Source of the DNA: Flavobacteriales bacterium
GTDB taxonomy: Bacteria > Bacteroidota > Bacteroidia > Flavobacteriales_D > Sanyastnellaceae
Assembly: GCA_011524845.1 (NCBI GenBank)
Contig: WTJL01000191.1
Span: 1 to 13,471 of the forward strand
Reading direction: 5' to 3'
DNA: 13,471 nt
In this document: in pieces, positions 5,866 to 13,471 of the stretch
Position numbering within the stretch: position 1 is the first letter of the stretch
Layout: every line of letters begins with the position of its first letter
Notes under the pieces: model-generated
What the model was told of the DNA's origin: nothing
What the model saw: only the letters and a program-made list of their open reading frames with translations
Database searches by the model: none
Translations under genes and position numbers: made by a program

Positions 5866-7890
5866 ATGAAGTCACCCCGCCTGCCCCGCTCGAAGATGCC
5901 CAAGGTGGGTACGACCATTTTCACTGAGATGTCGGCCTTGGCCGCCGAATGCGGCGCCCTCAACATTGCGCAAGGATTTCCCGATCTCGACACGCCGCCC
6001 GCATTGCGCGCCGCAGTGGCCCGCGCACTGGAGGAAGGGCACAACCAATACGCCCCCATGGCGGGGAACCTCGATCTGCGCCGTTGGATCGCCGACTCCT
6101 ACCATGCCGGCGCAGGCTACGACCCCAACCGAGAAATCACCATTGGGGCCGGCGCTTCAAGCGTGCTGTATGCGGCCATGACGGCGCTGTTGCAGCCCGG
6201 GGACGAAGTGGTGGTCCAGGACCCCGGTTACGACCTCTACATCCCGGTCGCAGAATTGAACCACGCCCATGTGGTCCGCGTGCCGCTCCTGGACGACGAT
6301 GGCAACATGAACGCGCAAGGGTTGGCGGACGCCGTCGGCCCCCGAACTCGTTTGGTCATCCTCAACAGCCCCCACAACCCCACGGGGCGCGTCACAACGT
6401 CCGCCATGCTCGATGCTTTGGCCGATGTGTTGGACGGCACCGACGCTTGGCTTTTGAGTGACGAGGTGTACGGACCGATGGTTCACGACGGCCGGGAAGC
6501 GCCCGTTCCTTGGCGGCACCCCCGGCTTCGCCCCCGCACGCTGGTGGCTGGAAGCTTTGGCAAGCTCTTTCACTGCACAGGTTGGAAATTGGGCTGGATC
6601 GCCGCCCCGGCTGACCTCACGACCGAGCTTCGGAAGGTCCACCAATACGACGTCTTCAGCACGGGTGCACCCATTCAAGCCGGGCTGGTTCAGTACTTGC
6701 CTACGCGAGAAGCCCAAGAGCACCTGGAGACGGTGGGCCCCATCTATGAAGCCAAACGCGACCGCTTGCTTCGAGGCCTCGAAGGCACGGGCTTCACCTG
6801 GGTCCCCGCAGAGGGAGGGTATTTCCAAGTCGTGGGAGTGAGCGCCTACCTCAAGCCCGGAGAAACCGACGGCGACTTGGCCCGGCGCTGGACGAGGGAG
6901 CACGGCATTGCCACCATTCCCATGGACGCGTTCGGACGGCAGTGGGAACCGGCCGTCCGTTTGTGCTTTGCCAAGGAAGACCACACCATCGACGACGCCA
7001 TCTCCCGACTCAAGGCCATTCCCGTCGAAAGACAGACCACTGAGCCCACCTCCACCTCGGGCCGAGACCAAGGTGAACCTTCCGCCAAGGAGCCTCTGCG
7101 TGTGATGGCCATCCAGGCCGATTTGGCATGGCAAGACCCCGAAAAAAACCGGGCCCAATTCGAGGCTGTTCTCAAGAAAGAATGGGCCACCTCGACCGCA
7201 GACGTCGTTGTCCTTCCTGAGATGTTCACGACGGGCTTTTCCATGGACCTGACCCATGCAGACCGCTTGGACGAGAACGGTCTGAGCTCCACCTCACGTT
7301 GGATGTTGGACCTCGCCCAAACCTACGATGCCGCAGTGGTCGGAAGCGTTGGGGTTCAAGACCATGAAGGACACGCCTCCAACCGCATGTGGATGGCCAC
7401 ACCGGAGGGCGACTTGCACGCCTACGACAAGAGGCACCTCTTCACCTTGGCCGGTGAACACCGCACCTACCGGCCGGGAACAGAACGTGTGGAAGTCATG
7501 TGGCGAAGCTGGAAGATCCTTTTTCAAGTGTGTTACGACCTGCGCTTCCCCGCCTTTGTGCGCAACCACGGCGCGCAACCGTACGACCTTGCCGTGTACG
7601 TCGCCAATTGGCCTGAACCTCGCCGCGACGCATGGCGCACACTGCTGCAAGCACGCGCCATTGAGAACCAATGTTTCGTGGTGGGGGTCAACCGTTCAGG
7701 CACCGACGCCAACGGTCACCGTTACGCCGGCGACAGCCTGGTCGTGGACCATGCCGGACACGTGCTCGCCGATGCGGGGGGAGAAGGCCTCCCTGCAGTG
7801 TTGCGGGCCACACTGGACGCCTCGAACATGGAGGCCTTCCGCCGGAAGCTGCCGTTCTTGAACGACGCGGACCGGTTTGGGGTACGCTGA
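5866..7890 (+). CDS. Fused methionine/glutamine-type aminotransferase and omega-amidase (nitrilase family)
   Basis: One uninterrupted 674-residue frame holds two enzymes. Residues 1 to about 390 are a class I PLP aminotransferase of the methionine aminotransferase (YbdL/KAT-like) group: NIAQGFPDLDTP, NSPHNPTG with N171, SDEVYGPM with D199 and Y202, the PLP lysine K233 in SFGKLFHCTGWKLGW, and the carboxylate-binding R365 in VRLCFAK. A linker of about 25 Pro/Ser/Thr/Glu-rich residues follows. Residues about 410-674 are a nitrilase-superfamily amidase with the triad E452 (LPEMFTTGFSM), K522 (YDKRHLF) and C556 (QVCYDLRFP). In methionine salvage the transaminase can convert 4-methylthio-2-oxobutanoate plus glutamine to methionine plus 2-oxoglutaramate, which omega-amidase hydrolyses to 2-oxoglutarate and ammonia. 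I know these as separate adjacent genes in Bacteroidota; here they are joined. No signal peptide is seen, so it is probably cytoplasmic. It starts 2 nt after porZ. The domains are sure; the exact substrates are inferred. Confidence 0.9.
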   Translation: MKSPRLPRSKMPKVGTTIFTEMSALAAECGALNIAQGFPDLDTPPALRAAVARALEEGHNQYAPMAGNLDLRRWIADSYHAGAGYDPNREITIGAGASSVLYAAMTALLQPGDEVVVQDPGYDLYIPVAELNHAHVVRVPLLDDDGNMNAQGLADAVGPRTRLVILNSPHNPTGRVTTSAMLDALADVLDGTDAWLLSDEVYGPMVHDGREAPVPWRHPRLRPRTLVAGSFGKLFHCTGWKLGWIAAPADLTTELRKVHQYDVFSTGAPIQAGLVQYLPTREAQEHLETVGPIYEAKRDRLLRGLEGTGFTWVPAEGGYFQVVGVSAYLKPGETDGDLARRWTREHGIATIPMDAFGRQWEPAVRLCFAKEDHTIDDAISRLKAIPVERQTTEPTSTSGRDQGEPSAKEPLRVMAIQADLAWQDPEKNRAQFEAVLKKEWATSTADVVVLPEMFTTGFSMDLTHADRLDENGLSSTSRWMLDLAQTYDAAVVGSVGVQDHEGHASNRMWMATPEGDLHAYDKRHLFTLAGEHRTYRPGTERVEVMWRSWKILFQVCYDLRFPAFVRNHGAQPYDLAVYVANWPEPRRDAWRTLLQARAIENQCFVVGVNRSGTDANGHRYAGDSLVVDHAGHVLADAGGEGLPAVLRATLDASNMEAFRRKLPFLNDADRFGVR

Positions 7891-7906
7891 TTCAGCGCAA
7901 AACCTC

Positions 7907-9085
7907 TTACTTGAACGCGTTCTCGCCTGTGATGTCGAGACCCGTGATCAGCAAGTGAATGTCGTGCGTGCCCTCGTACGTGATGACCGACTCGAGGTTG
8001 GCCATGTGGCGCATGATGGGGTACTCGTTCATGATGCCCATGCCGCCCAAAATCTGACGCATCTCACGCGCGATGTGGATGGCCATGTCGACGTTGTTGC
8101 GCTTGGCCATCGAGATCTGAGCGGAGGTTGCGCGACCCTCATTGCGCAACACTCCGAGGCGATGCGTGAGCAGCTGCGCCTTGGTGATCTCTGTGATGGC
8201 TTCCGCCAATTTCTTCTGCTGCAATTGGAATCCGGCAATCGGACGGCCAAACTGCGTGCGCTCCTTGGCGTAGCGCAACCCCACATCGTAGCAGTCCAAG
8301 GCGGCTCCGATGGCCCCCCAAGCAATGCCGTACCGTGCGCTGTCGAGGCAGCTCAAGGGCGCACCAAGACCTGAACGCCCGGGCAAAATGTTGGCCTTGG
8401 GCACGCGAACGTTGTCGAAGATCAATTCTCCCGTGTCGGACGCACGCAAGCTCCACTTTCCCTTCATGGTCGGTGTGCTGAAGCCCTCCATGCCGCGCTC
8501 GACGATGACACCGTGGATTCGGCCTTCCTCGTTTTTCGCCCACACCACAGCAACCTGTGCAAAGGGGGCGTTGGAGATCCACATCTTGGCTCCATTGAGG
8601 ATGATGTCGTCGCCGTCTTCCTTGTAGTTGGTCACCATGCCCCCGGGGTTGGACCCGTGGTCGGGCTCGGTCAGGCCAAAGCACCCCATCCACTCGCCCG
8701 TGGCGAGTTTGGGCAGGAACTTCTGCTTTTGCTCCTCGGTGCCGTACTTCCAAATCGGGTACATCACAAGTGAGCTCTGAACCGATGCAGTCGAACGCAA
8801 GCCGCTGTCGCAACGCTCGAGCTCTTGCATGATCAATCCGTAGGCGATCTGGTCGAGACCTGCGCCTCCGTACTCCTCAGGGATGTAGGGACCAAAGGCC
8901 CCGATCTCTCCCAACCCAGGCAACAAGTGCTTGGGAAATTCGCAACGCTCGGCGGCGTCTTCGATGATGGGGCTGACTTCTTGCTTCACCCACGCACGCG
9001 CGGTGTCGCGGATCAACTTGTGCTCCTCGGTGAGGAGCTCGTCCATGTTGTAGTAGTCGTGGCCTTGGTAGAGGTCTGTACGCAT
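7907..9085 (-). CDS. gcdH: Acyl-CoA dehydrogenase, glutaryl-CoA dehydrogenase-like
   Basis: This FAD flavoprotein family oxidises acyl-CoA; the GcdH subgroup converts glutaryl-CoA to crotonyl-CoA and CO2 in lysine, hydroxylysine and tryptophan breakdown. The product has 392 residues, the normal length. Visible hallmarks are PYIPEEYGGAGLDQIAYG (68-84), RSTASVQSSL with R97, which corresponds to the substrate-binding arginine of human GCDH, the flavin-region GCFGLTEPDHGSNPGGM (134-150), RTQFGRPIAGFQLQQ (276-290), and the catalytic base E371 in ITYEGTHDIH, followed by the ITGENAF tail typical of GcdH. The ATG at 9085 is preferred because relatives start MxxDLFxxxDYY; the ATG at 9091 is also possible. 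A TTG at 9106 overlaps the -7 promoter box and is rejected. The gene has its own promoter, follows rnhA, and converges on the fusion gene with 16 bp between stops. No other glutarate-pathway gene is visible. Confidence 0.88.
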   Translation of the reverse strand: MRTDLYQGHDYYNMDELLTEEHKLIRDTARAWVKQEVSPIIEDAAERCEFPKHLLPGLGEIGAFGPYIPEEYGGAGLDQIAYGLIMQELERCDSGLRSTASVQSSLVMYPIWKYGTEEQKQKFLPKLATGEWMGCFGLTEPDHGSNPGGMVTNYKEDGDDIILNGAKMWISNAPFAQVAVVWAKNEEGRIHGVIVERGMEGFSTPTMKGKWSLRASDTGELIFDNVRVPKANILPGRSGLGAPLSCLDSARYGIAWGAIGAALDCYDVGLRYAKERTQFGRPIAGFQLQQKKLAEAITEITKAQLLTHRLGVLRNEGRATSAQISMAKRNNVDMAIHIAREMRQILGGMGIMNEYPIMRHMANLESVITYEGTHDIHLLITGLDITGENAFK

Positions 9086-9103
9086 GATCATTGAATTGCG
9101 CCC

Positions 9104-9111
9104 CAAAGATA
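9104..9111 (-). promoter_or_regulatory. Bacteroidota -7 promoter box for gcdH
   Basis: The minus strand reads TATCTTTG, an exact TAnnTTTG match, in the 48-bp gap between the rnhA stop and the gcdH ATG. A clear -33 element is not visible. Transcription would start within roughly 5-15 nt of the gcdH ATG, leaving almost no leader. The position also argues against the TTG start at 9106. Confidence 0.55.
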
Positions 9112-9133
9112 ACCCCTGCGACCTCCTCAGCGC

Positions 9134-9595
9134 TCACGCTTCGTTCTGTTCATACCAAGTATCGGTCAACAAGTTCCCGGTTTGGTACGCAGCCACCGCC
9201 ATGGCGTCCACACGCTCGTTGAGAGGGTTGCCTGCATGGCCCTTCACCCAGTGAAAGGTCACCCGATGCTTGCGGTAGATGCGCAAAAACCGCTGCCACA
9301 GGTCGGGGTTTTTCTTGTCCTTGTAGCCCTTCTTCTCCCAATTGAAGACCCAGCGCTTCATCACGGCGTCGACCACGTATTTGGAGTCGGAATACACGTC
9401 CACCTCGACCCCATCGCGCGTCAAGGCCTCAAGGCCGACGATGACCGCGAGCAACTCCATCCGGTTGTTGGTGGTGAGCCGAAACCCCTCGCTGATCTCC
9501 TTCACATGCTCGCCGTACATCAGCAGCGTCCCGTATCCGCCTGGACCAGGATTGCCGCTGGCGCCGCCGTCGGTGTACATGGTGACTTTGGCCAT
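9134..9595 (-). CDS. rnhA: Ribonuclease HI
   Basis: RNase HI cuts the RNA strand of RNA-DNA hybrids, removing primers and R-loops. The 153-residue product matches the E. coli-type single-domain enzyme in length and order. The acidic active site is complete: D9 in YTDGGASGNPGPGGYG, E47 in NNRMELLAV, D70 in VYSDSKYV and D130 in NERVDAMA; the assisting histidine H120 lies in HWVKGHAGNP. The basic protrusion is also present (VFNWEKKGYKDKKNPDLW). The ATG at 9595 lies 2 nt after the purN stop, so it is probably translated from the same mRNA as DUF2723-purN. The frame stays open upstream inside purN, but the RNase H domain starts exactly at this ATG. Identification is firm. Confidence 0.98.
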   Translation of the reverse strand: MAKVTMYTDGGASGNPGPGGYGTLLMYGEHVKEISEGFRLTTNNRMELLAVIVGLEALTRDGVEVDVYSDSKYVVDAVMKRWVFNWEKKGYKDKKNPDLWQRFLRIYRKHRVTFHWVKGHAGNPLNERVDAMAVAAYQTGNLLTDTWYEQNEA

Positions 9596-9597
9596 GG

Positions 9598-10242
9598 TCA
9601 GCGCATGTGAGATTTGAGGTGCGTGCGGTCTCGCACGTCTGTGCCCTGGGCCAAACGAATGAGCCCTTCCAGCACTTGAGGATAATGGCGGTGCTCCAGC
9701 TCCATCACTTTCGCCGCAATGTCCTCGGGAGCGTCTTCCGGGCGAAGGTCCACTTCGCCCTGAAACACAATGTCTCCGTCGTCGTATTGCTCGTTCACGA
9801 AGTGGATGGTCATGCCTGACACGCTTTCCCCCGCCTCTTTCACCGCACGGTGAACGTGCATGCCGTACATGCCCGCTCCACCAAATTTGGGCAACAACGC
9901 CGGGTGAATGTTCACCATGCGTCCCTCGAACGCGTCGCAGACCTGCCCAGGCACCTTCAACAAGAAACCCGCGAGGGCCACCCAATCGATGCGGCGGCGC
10001 TGCAGGGCCTCGAGCAACGCCCCTGTCGTCATCTCCGCTTTGGGAATGTGGGATTCCTCCACCCCAAACTTCTCCGCCCGGGCCCGTACGCCTGCGCCGC
10101 GACGGTTGGTGCAGACCCACACCACGTCCGCCACCTCTGCCCCACTTCCCTCGGCGAAATGCGAGAGAAGGGCTTCGGCATTGGAGCCGGCCCCAGAGGC
10201 CAAAACAGCGATGCGTGCTTTTTCCTGCGGTGCGTTTGCCAT
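9598..10242 (-). CDS. purN: Phosphoribosylglycinamide formyltransferase (10-formyl-THF-dependent)
   Basis: PurN transfers a formyl group from 10-formyltetrahydrofolate to GAR, the third step of purine synthesis. The 214-residue product has the phosphate-binding loop ASGAGSNAEAL (15-25), the catalytic Asn and His in MVNIHPALLP (N111, H113), and the catalytic Asp region YDDGDIVFQ, where D155 aligns best with E. coli D144. The GGAGMYG stretch after LLPKF is the usual GxGMYG segment. The ATG at 10242 lies 2 nt after the stop of the upstream DUF2723 gene, and rnhA follows after 2 nt, so the three are probably one transcript. No other purine gene is visible nearby. Identification is firm. Confidence 0.97.
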   Translation of the reverse strand: MANAPQEKARIAVLASGAGSNAEALLSHFAEGSGAEVADVVWVCTNRRGAGVRARAEKFGVEESHIPKAEMTTGALLEALQRRRIDWVALAGFLLKVPGQVCDAFEGRMVNIHPALLPKFGGAGMYGMHVHRAVKEAGESVSGMTIHFVNEQYDDGDIVFQGEVDLRPEDAPEDIAAKVMELEHRHYPQVLEGLIRLAQGTDVRDRTHLKSHMR

Positions 10243-10244
10243 CC

Positions 10245-13200
10245 TTAGAACTCGTAGTCTCCGAGGTCCACCAGGTTGCGCTCGTACGTTTCGACCACCG
10301 CTTCCATTTCTGTCAAACGTCCCTCCAGCGCCTTGGCTTCTGGCGCGTCGGCGTGGAAGTACTTCATGACGCGCACCAAGCGGTCGCCGATTTGAAGGGC
10401 AAACTGCAAGTCGCGTTCTGCCGCCAGGTAGTATTCCGCGTCGAGCGAGGTGATGTACGCCACCTGCTCTTCTTGCATGCGCATGAAGTGGTTGGTCACT
10501 TCTTGGGCCATGTCCCATGCATGGGCGCGGTCTTCGTCGGACAAGCCCACCGTGTTGGGCGCGACGTTCTCATCGCCCGCCAATTGCAAGTAAGATTCCG
10601 CCACAGGCATCATCACCCGGCTGTAGGGGACGTTCTCCTTGGGAGTCGCCTTCACGAGTTGATCGAGCACAGCCAAGGCACGCACAGGATCCTTCTCCTT
10701 GAGCAAGGTTTCTGCGAGGTTGCTCATCTGGAGGCGGACGTTGGTCACCATGCGGCGGTTGTTCTCGTCCATGTAGATGCCGTGTTCCACATCGTCCATG
10801 TTGCCCCACACCCACTTGTCCATCACGTTCTCGTACATGATGTCCGTGCCGATGGAGCCCAAGATGTTGGGGTTCTCGTTCTTGGGGTACTTGAGGGGCA
10901 CCAATCGGTAAGCCAAACCCTCCAAACGGAAGTGCTCTTGCAGTCCGAGGTAGCTCTCCGGCCCCGTCGTCACAGCAAAGTAAATGGGACGTTCCCACTT
11001 GTTGTTGGCGATCATGTTGAGCGCCGCGTAATGGTTTTTGGTGATGTACGACGGCGTGGTGCCGCTGCCGTTGGACAGGGTCCATTCCACCGCATCCACC
11101 AAATAAGGCACCTCCTCCTCACTCACCAGTCCAGACTTCACCACCGCCGCTGAATCCACTGGGATGCGGAAGGTGTTGGACGGCAGAGAGAAGTAGCCCT
11201 TTTGGCCTGGGAACTGCTGCAAGTTGGCGTCGTCCAGCGTCAATGCCATGGCCTCGAGCAGGTCCACGGGCTGGCTCTTGCGCTCCACGAGCACCACGTC
11301 ACGTGTGCCCTGACGGTACTTCTCCTCGTCCATCATGATGGGGAGAGGCGCACTCTCGTAGGCCCGACGACGCATCTGGTCGATGTACCAATCGGTGTTG
11401 AGGAGGCTCAAGTTGCACACCCGAACGTCGGTGCGGATGCCTTCCACCTCCTGGGCGTACCACAAGGGGAACGTGTCGTTGTCGCCGTTGGTGAAGATGA
11501 TGGCGTTGGGTGCCAAAGAATTCAGGTAGTTCTTGGCCATGTCGACGCCCGTGCGACGTCGCGCGCGGCTGTGGTCGTCCCAACCTTCGGAGGCCATGAT
11601 CAAGGGCACGATGGCGGTCAACGCCACCACCACCCCTGCCCGAACAGGTTCCCCGATGGACGTTTTGCCCAACGCCCAAGAGATGGCGTACAAGGCCGCG
11701 GCAACGATTCCCATGAACAAGACGCTGAAGGACAAAGCGTGCGACCCTCCTGCAAGGGTCTCCATCACAAAGAAGACCACGCCGGCCACCAAAGGCAGAG
11801 CCAATCCCTGCATGTGGGCCTTGACCTCTGGTCGACGGGCCGCTTCAAACAGCGCCATCACGCCCAAGCCAATCCACATGGCAAAAGCGTAGAACGACCC
11901 CACGTAGGCGTAGTCACGCTCGCGCGGTTGCAACGGCGTTTGGTTCAAGTACACCACAATGGCGAGGCCCGTCATCAGGAACAACAGCCCCACCACGGAC
12001 GCGCCTTTGGGGTCTCGGAAGGCTTGGAACGCCAGCCCAATCAAGCCCAAAATCAACGGGAGGTAGAAGAAGCGGTTCCAGCCGCGGTTTTCCGTCATGG
12101 CTTGGGTCAGGGTGTCGCGGCTTCCCAAACGTTCCGCATCGATGAAATTGACCCCGCTCAGCCAGTTGCCGTCCATGAAGTCGCCATGGCCCTGTACGTC
12201 GTTTTGCTTGCCAATGAAGTTCCAGAAGAAGTAGCGGAAGTACATCCATCCCATCTGGTAGTCGGTGAAGAAGCGCAGGTTCTCGCCCTGCGTCGGCACC
12301 AACTCTTCCAAGGTGTTGGTCAACCGGCCTTCCGCTTGAAGGGCTCGGCGGATGTCGTCTTGGCTTCGGGTTTGGTTGGCCCGCTGCGTGAGGCGACGAA
12401 GGTCGTCTTCTTGGGCGCGCTTGGTGCGCTCCAAACGCTGGACGTACCCCTTGCCGTAGTCAAGTCCTCGGTCAAGTTGATCCACGATGTAGCCCGACAA
12501 GCTGGTGCGCATCTGCGGGTTGCTGAGGGGAGCCGAGTTCATTTGGCCCGTCTCGGGGTTGCGCACCAAGAGGACATCCTTGCTCTGCAACTCAAAGTCG
12601 GTGTCAAACCGTTGGCCGTAATCGGCAAACAAACGGCGCAACACCCGCTCGAGCTCCGGCTTGTCCATGCGGGCGCCGAGCACTTGCGTCTCCACGTGGG
12701 CCTTGAATTCAGGGCGTGTCATGGGGGTGTCCAGCAAGGGGCTCGTGTAGTACGTCGGACTGTTGAAGCCCTTGTAGTTGCTCCATTTCTTGTACTCGGC
12801 AATGTGCGTTCCCGTGGAGCTGTACATCCGTGGGAAGAGCATGGTGAAGTCGGAATTGTAGTTGGGCTTGGACCCACGCTTTTCCCCACTGTCCACGTAT
12901 TCCTCCACAATGAAATACTTCTCGCCTTGGTTGGCTTCGACAAACTGCTCCGCGGCGTACTCGCCCTTGAAGCTCTTGACCCGACGGTTGACAGGGCCAC
13001 GCTTCTTCATGACGCTGTAGCTCTTCACCCACGCGGGTTCTCCATCGAGATAAGGCTTGTCAAGCGCGGTGGGCGTGTCCCAAAACTGGCCTGTGGCCAA
13101 CGGACGATCGCCGTATTGTTCCCGGCTGAGGTAGCTCAACAACGCAAAGAGGTTCTCTGGATCGTTCTCGTCCATCGGCGGGTTGGCCGCCGAACGGATC

Positions 13201-13471
13201 ATGATGGTCGCAAACGAGCTGTAGCCCAAAAGCACCATGGCCATGCCGAGGGTCAGCGTGTTGACGGCCCACCACCCCTTGCGGTGAGAAAGGACAATCA
13301 GCGCCACCAAGGCCCCCACGAGCAATGCGAGGTAGACGAGGGCGCCAGTGTTGAACGGCATGCCCAAGTCGTTGACGAAGAACAACTCGAAGCTTCCTGC
13401 CAGCTGCACCGCCCCTTTGATCAAGGCCTCCTGCACAAATCCAAGAAGCACGATGGCCACCACCCCGGTCA
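10245..13471 (-). CDS. DUF2723 family membrane protein (putative protein O-mannosyltransferase-like), N-terminus beyond right edge
   Basis: The frame is open at base 13471, so about 1075 residues of the C-terminal part are visible. The N-terminal DUF2723 catalytic-type domain, with its first membrane segments, is missing. Visible parts in order: three membrane segments (about 13200-13471, including FELFFVNDLGMPFNTG); a long extracytoplasmic-looking region with a charged, probably coiled-coil stretch (about 12320-12450); a further block of about six hydrophobic segments (about 11580-12080) with PRERDYAYVGSFYAF; then a soluble C-terminal region starting near NGDNDTFPLWY (about 11458-11492) and ending in TPR-like helices (about 10560-10750). 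These motifs match large Bacteroidota DUF2723 proteins, which databases often label as protein O-mannosyltransferase family. The enzymatic activity of this branch is an inference from family naming. The GTG at 13463 is internal and not the start. The stop lies 2 nt before purN. Confidence 0.85.
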   Translation of the reverse strand, partial: TGVVAIVLLGFVQEALIKGAVQLAGSFELFFVNDLGMPFNTGALVYLALLVGALVALIVLSHRKGWWAVNTLTLGMAMVLLGYSSFATIMIRSAANPPMDENDPENLFALLSYLSREQYGDRPLATGQFWDTPTALDKPYLDGEPAWVKSYSVMKKRGPVNRRVKSFKGEYAAEQFVEANQGEKYFIVEEYVDSGEKRGSKPNYNSDFTMLFPRMYSSTGTHIAEYKKWSNYKGFNSPTYYTSPLLDTPMTRPEFKAHVETQVLGARMDKPELERVLRRLFADYGQRFDTDFELQSKDVLLVRNPETGQMNSAPLSNPQMRTSLSGYIVDQLDRGLDYGKGYVQRLERTKRAQEDDLRRLTQRANQTRSQDDIRRALQAEGRLTNTLEELVPTQGENLRFFTDYQMGWMYFRYFFWNFIGKQNDVQGHGDFMDGNWLSGVNFIDAERLGSRDTLTQAMTENRGWNRFFYLPLILGLIGLAFQAFRDPKGASVVGLLFLMTGLAIVVYLNQTPLQPRERDYAYVGSFYAFAMWIGLGVMALFEAARRPEVKAHMQGLALPLVAGVVFFVMETLAGGSHALSFSVLFMGIVAAALYAISWALGKTSIGEPVRAGVVVALTAIVPLIMASEGWDDHSRARRRTGVDMAKNYLNSLAPNAIIFTNGDNDTFPLWYAQEVEGIRTDVRVCNLSLLNTDWYIDQMRRRAYESAPLPIMMDEEKYRQGTRDVVLVERKSQPVDLLEAMALTLDDANLQQFPGQKGYFSLPSNTFRIPVDSAAVVKSGLVSEEEVPYLVDAVEWTLSNGSGTTPSYITKNHYAALNMIANNKWERPIYFAVTTGPESYLGLQEHFRLEGLAYRLVPLKYPKNENPNILGSIGTDIMYENVMDKWVWGNMDDVEHGIYMDENNRRMVTNVRLQMSNLAETLLKEKDPVRALAVLDQLVKATPKENVPYSRVMMPVAESYLQLAGDENVAPNTVGLSDEDRAHAWDMAQEVTNHFMRMQEEQVAYITSLDAEYYLAAERDLQFALQIGDRLVRVMKYFHADAPEAKALEGRLTEMEAVVETYERNLVDLGDYEF

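Noticed and set aside
3158..5875. A 905-codon open frame on the minus strand, opposite porZ
   Set aside because: Its translation is rich in His, Val, Gly and Arg without any domain, signal or motif. The plus strand encodes a clear PorZ with signal peptide and sorting domain. It is a GC-rich antisense shadow.
7891..7906. Possible bidirectional terminator between the convergent fusion gene and gcdH
   Set aside because: Only 16 bp separate the stops, and I see no inverted repeat with a T-tract there.

Overview
The window looks like chromosomal DNA from a GC-rich member of the Bacteroidota, probably related to Flavobacteriales. This rests on three signs: a PorZ-type component of the type IX secretion system (T9SS) with a C-terminal sorting domain, a DUF2723 protein of the kind that is widespread in Bacteroidota, and two exact copies of the Bacteroidota promoter -7 box TAnnTTTG. 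I see no clear Shine-Dalgarno sequences before the genes, as is usual in this phylum. Genus cannot be assigned by eye. There are no rRNA or tRNA genes, CRISPR arrays, insertion sequences or phage genes. Coding density is very high and no gene-free stretch exceeds 300 bases.

Left part (1-2640, minus strand): the conserved translation/transcription operon rimP-nusA-infB, with infB cut by the left edge. Its apparent promoter lies at 2627-2634. A compact intrinsic terminator lies in the leader, between promoter and rimP, so the operon may be controlled by premature termination.

Middle part (2668-7890, plus strand): three genes read away from rimP. They are a small AlbA_2/Schlafen-like putative nucleic-acid-binding protein, porZ, and, 2 nt after porZ, one long gene that joins a methionine/glutamine-type aminotransferase to a nitrilase-family omega-amidase. 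The two fused enzymes catalyse consecutive steps: transamination with glutamine gives 2-oxoglutaramate, and the omega-amidase hydrolyses that product. This points to methionine salvage by the glutamine transaminase/omega-amidase route.

Right part (7907-13471, minus strand): a glutaryl-CoA dehydrogenase-like acyl-CoA dehydrogenase with its own near-leaderless promoter. Upstream of it is a tightly packed run in the order DUF2723 membrane protein (cut by the right edge), purN, rnhA, with 2-nt gaps. The plus-strand fusion gene and the acyl-CoA dehydrogenase gene converge with 16 bp between their stops.

Most of the window is housekeeping DNA. The two points most worth a second look are the terminator in the rimP-nusA-infB leader and the aminotransferase/omega-amidase fusion.
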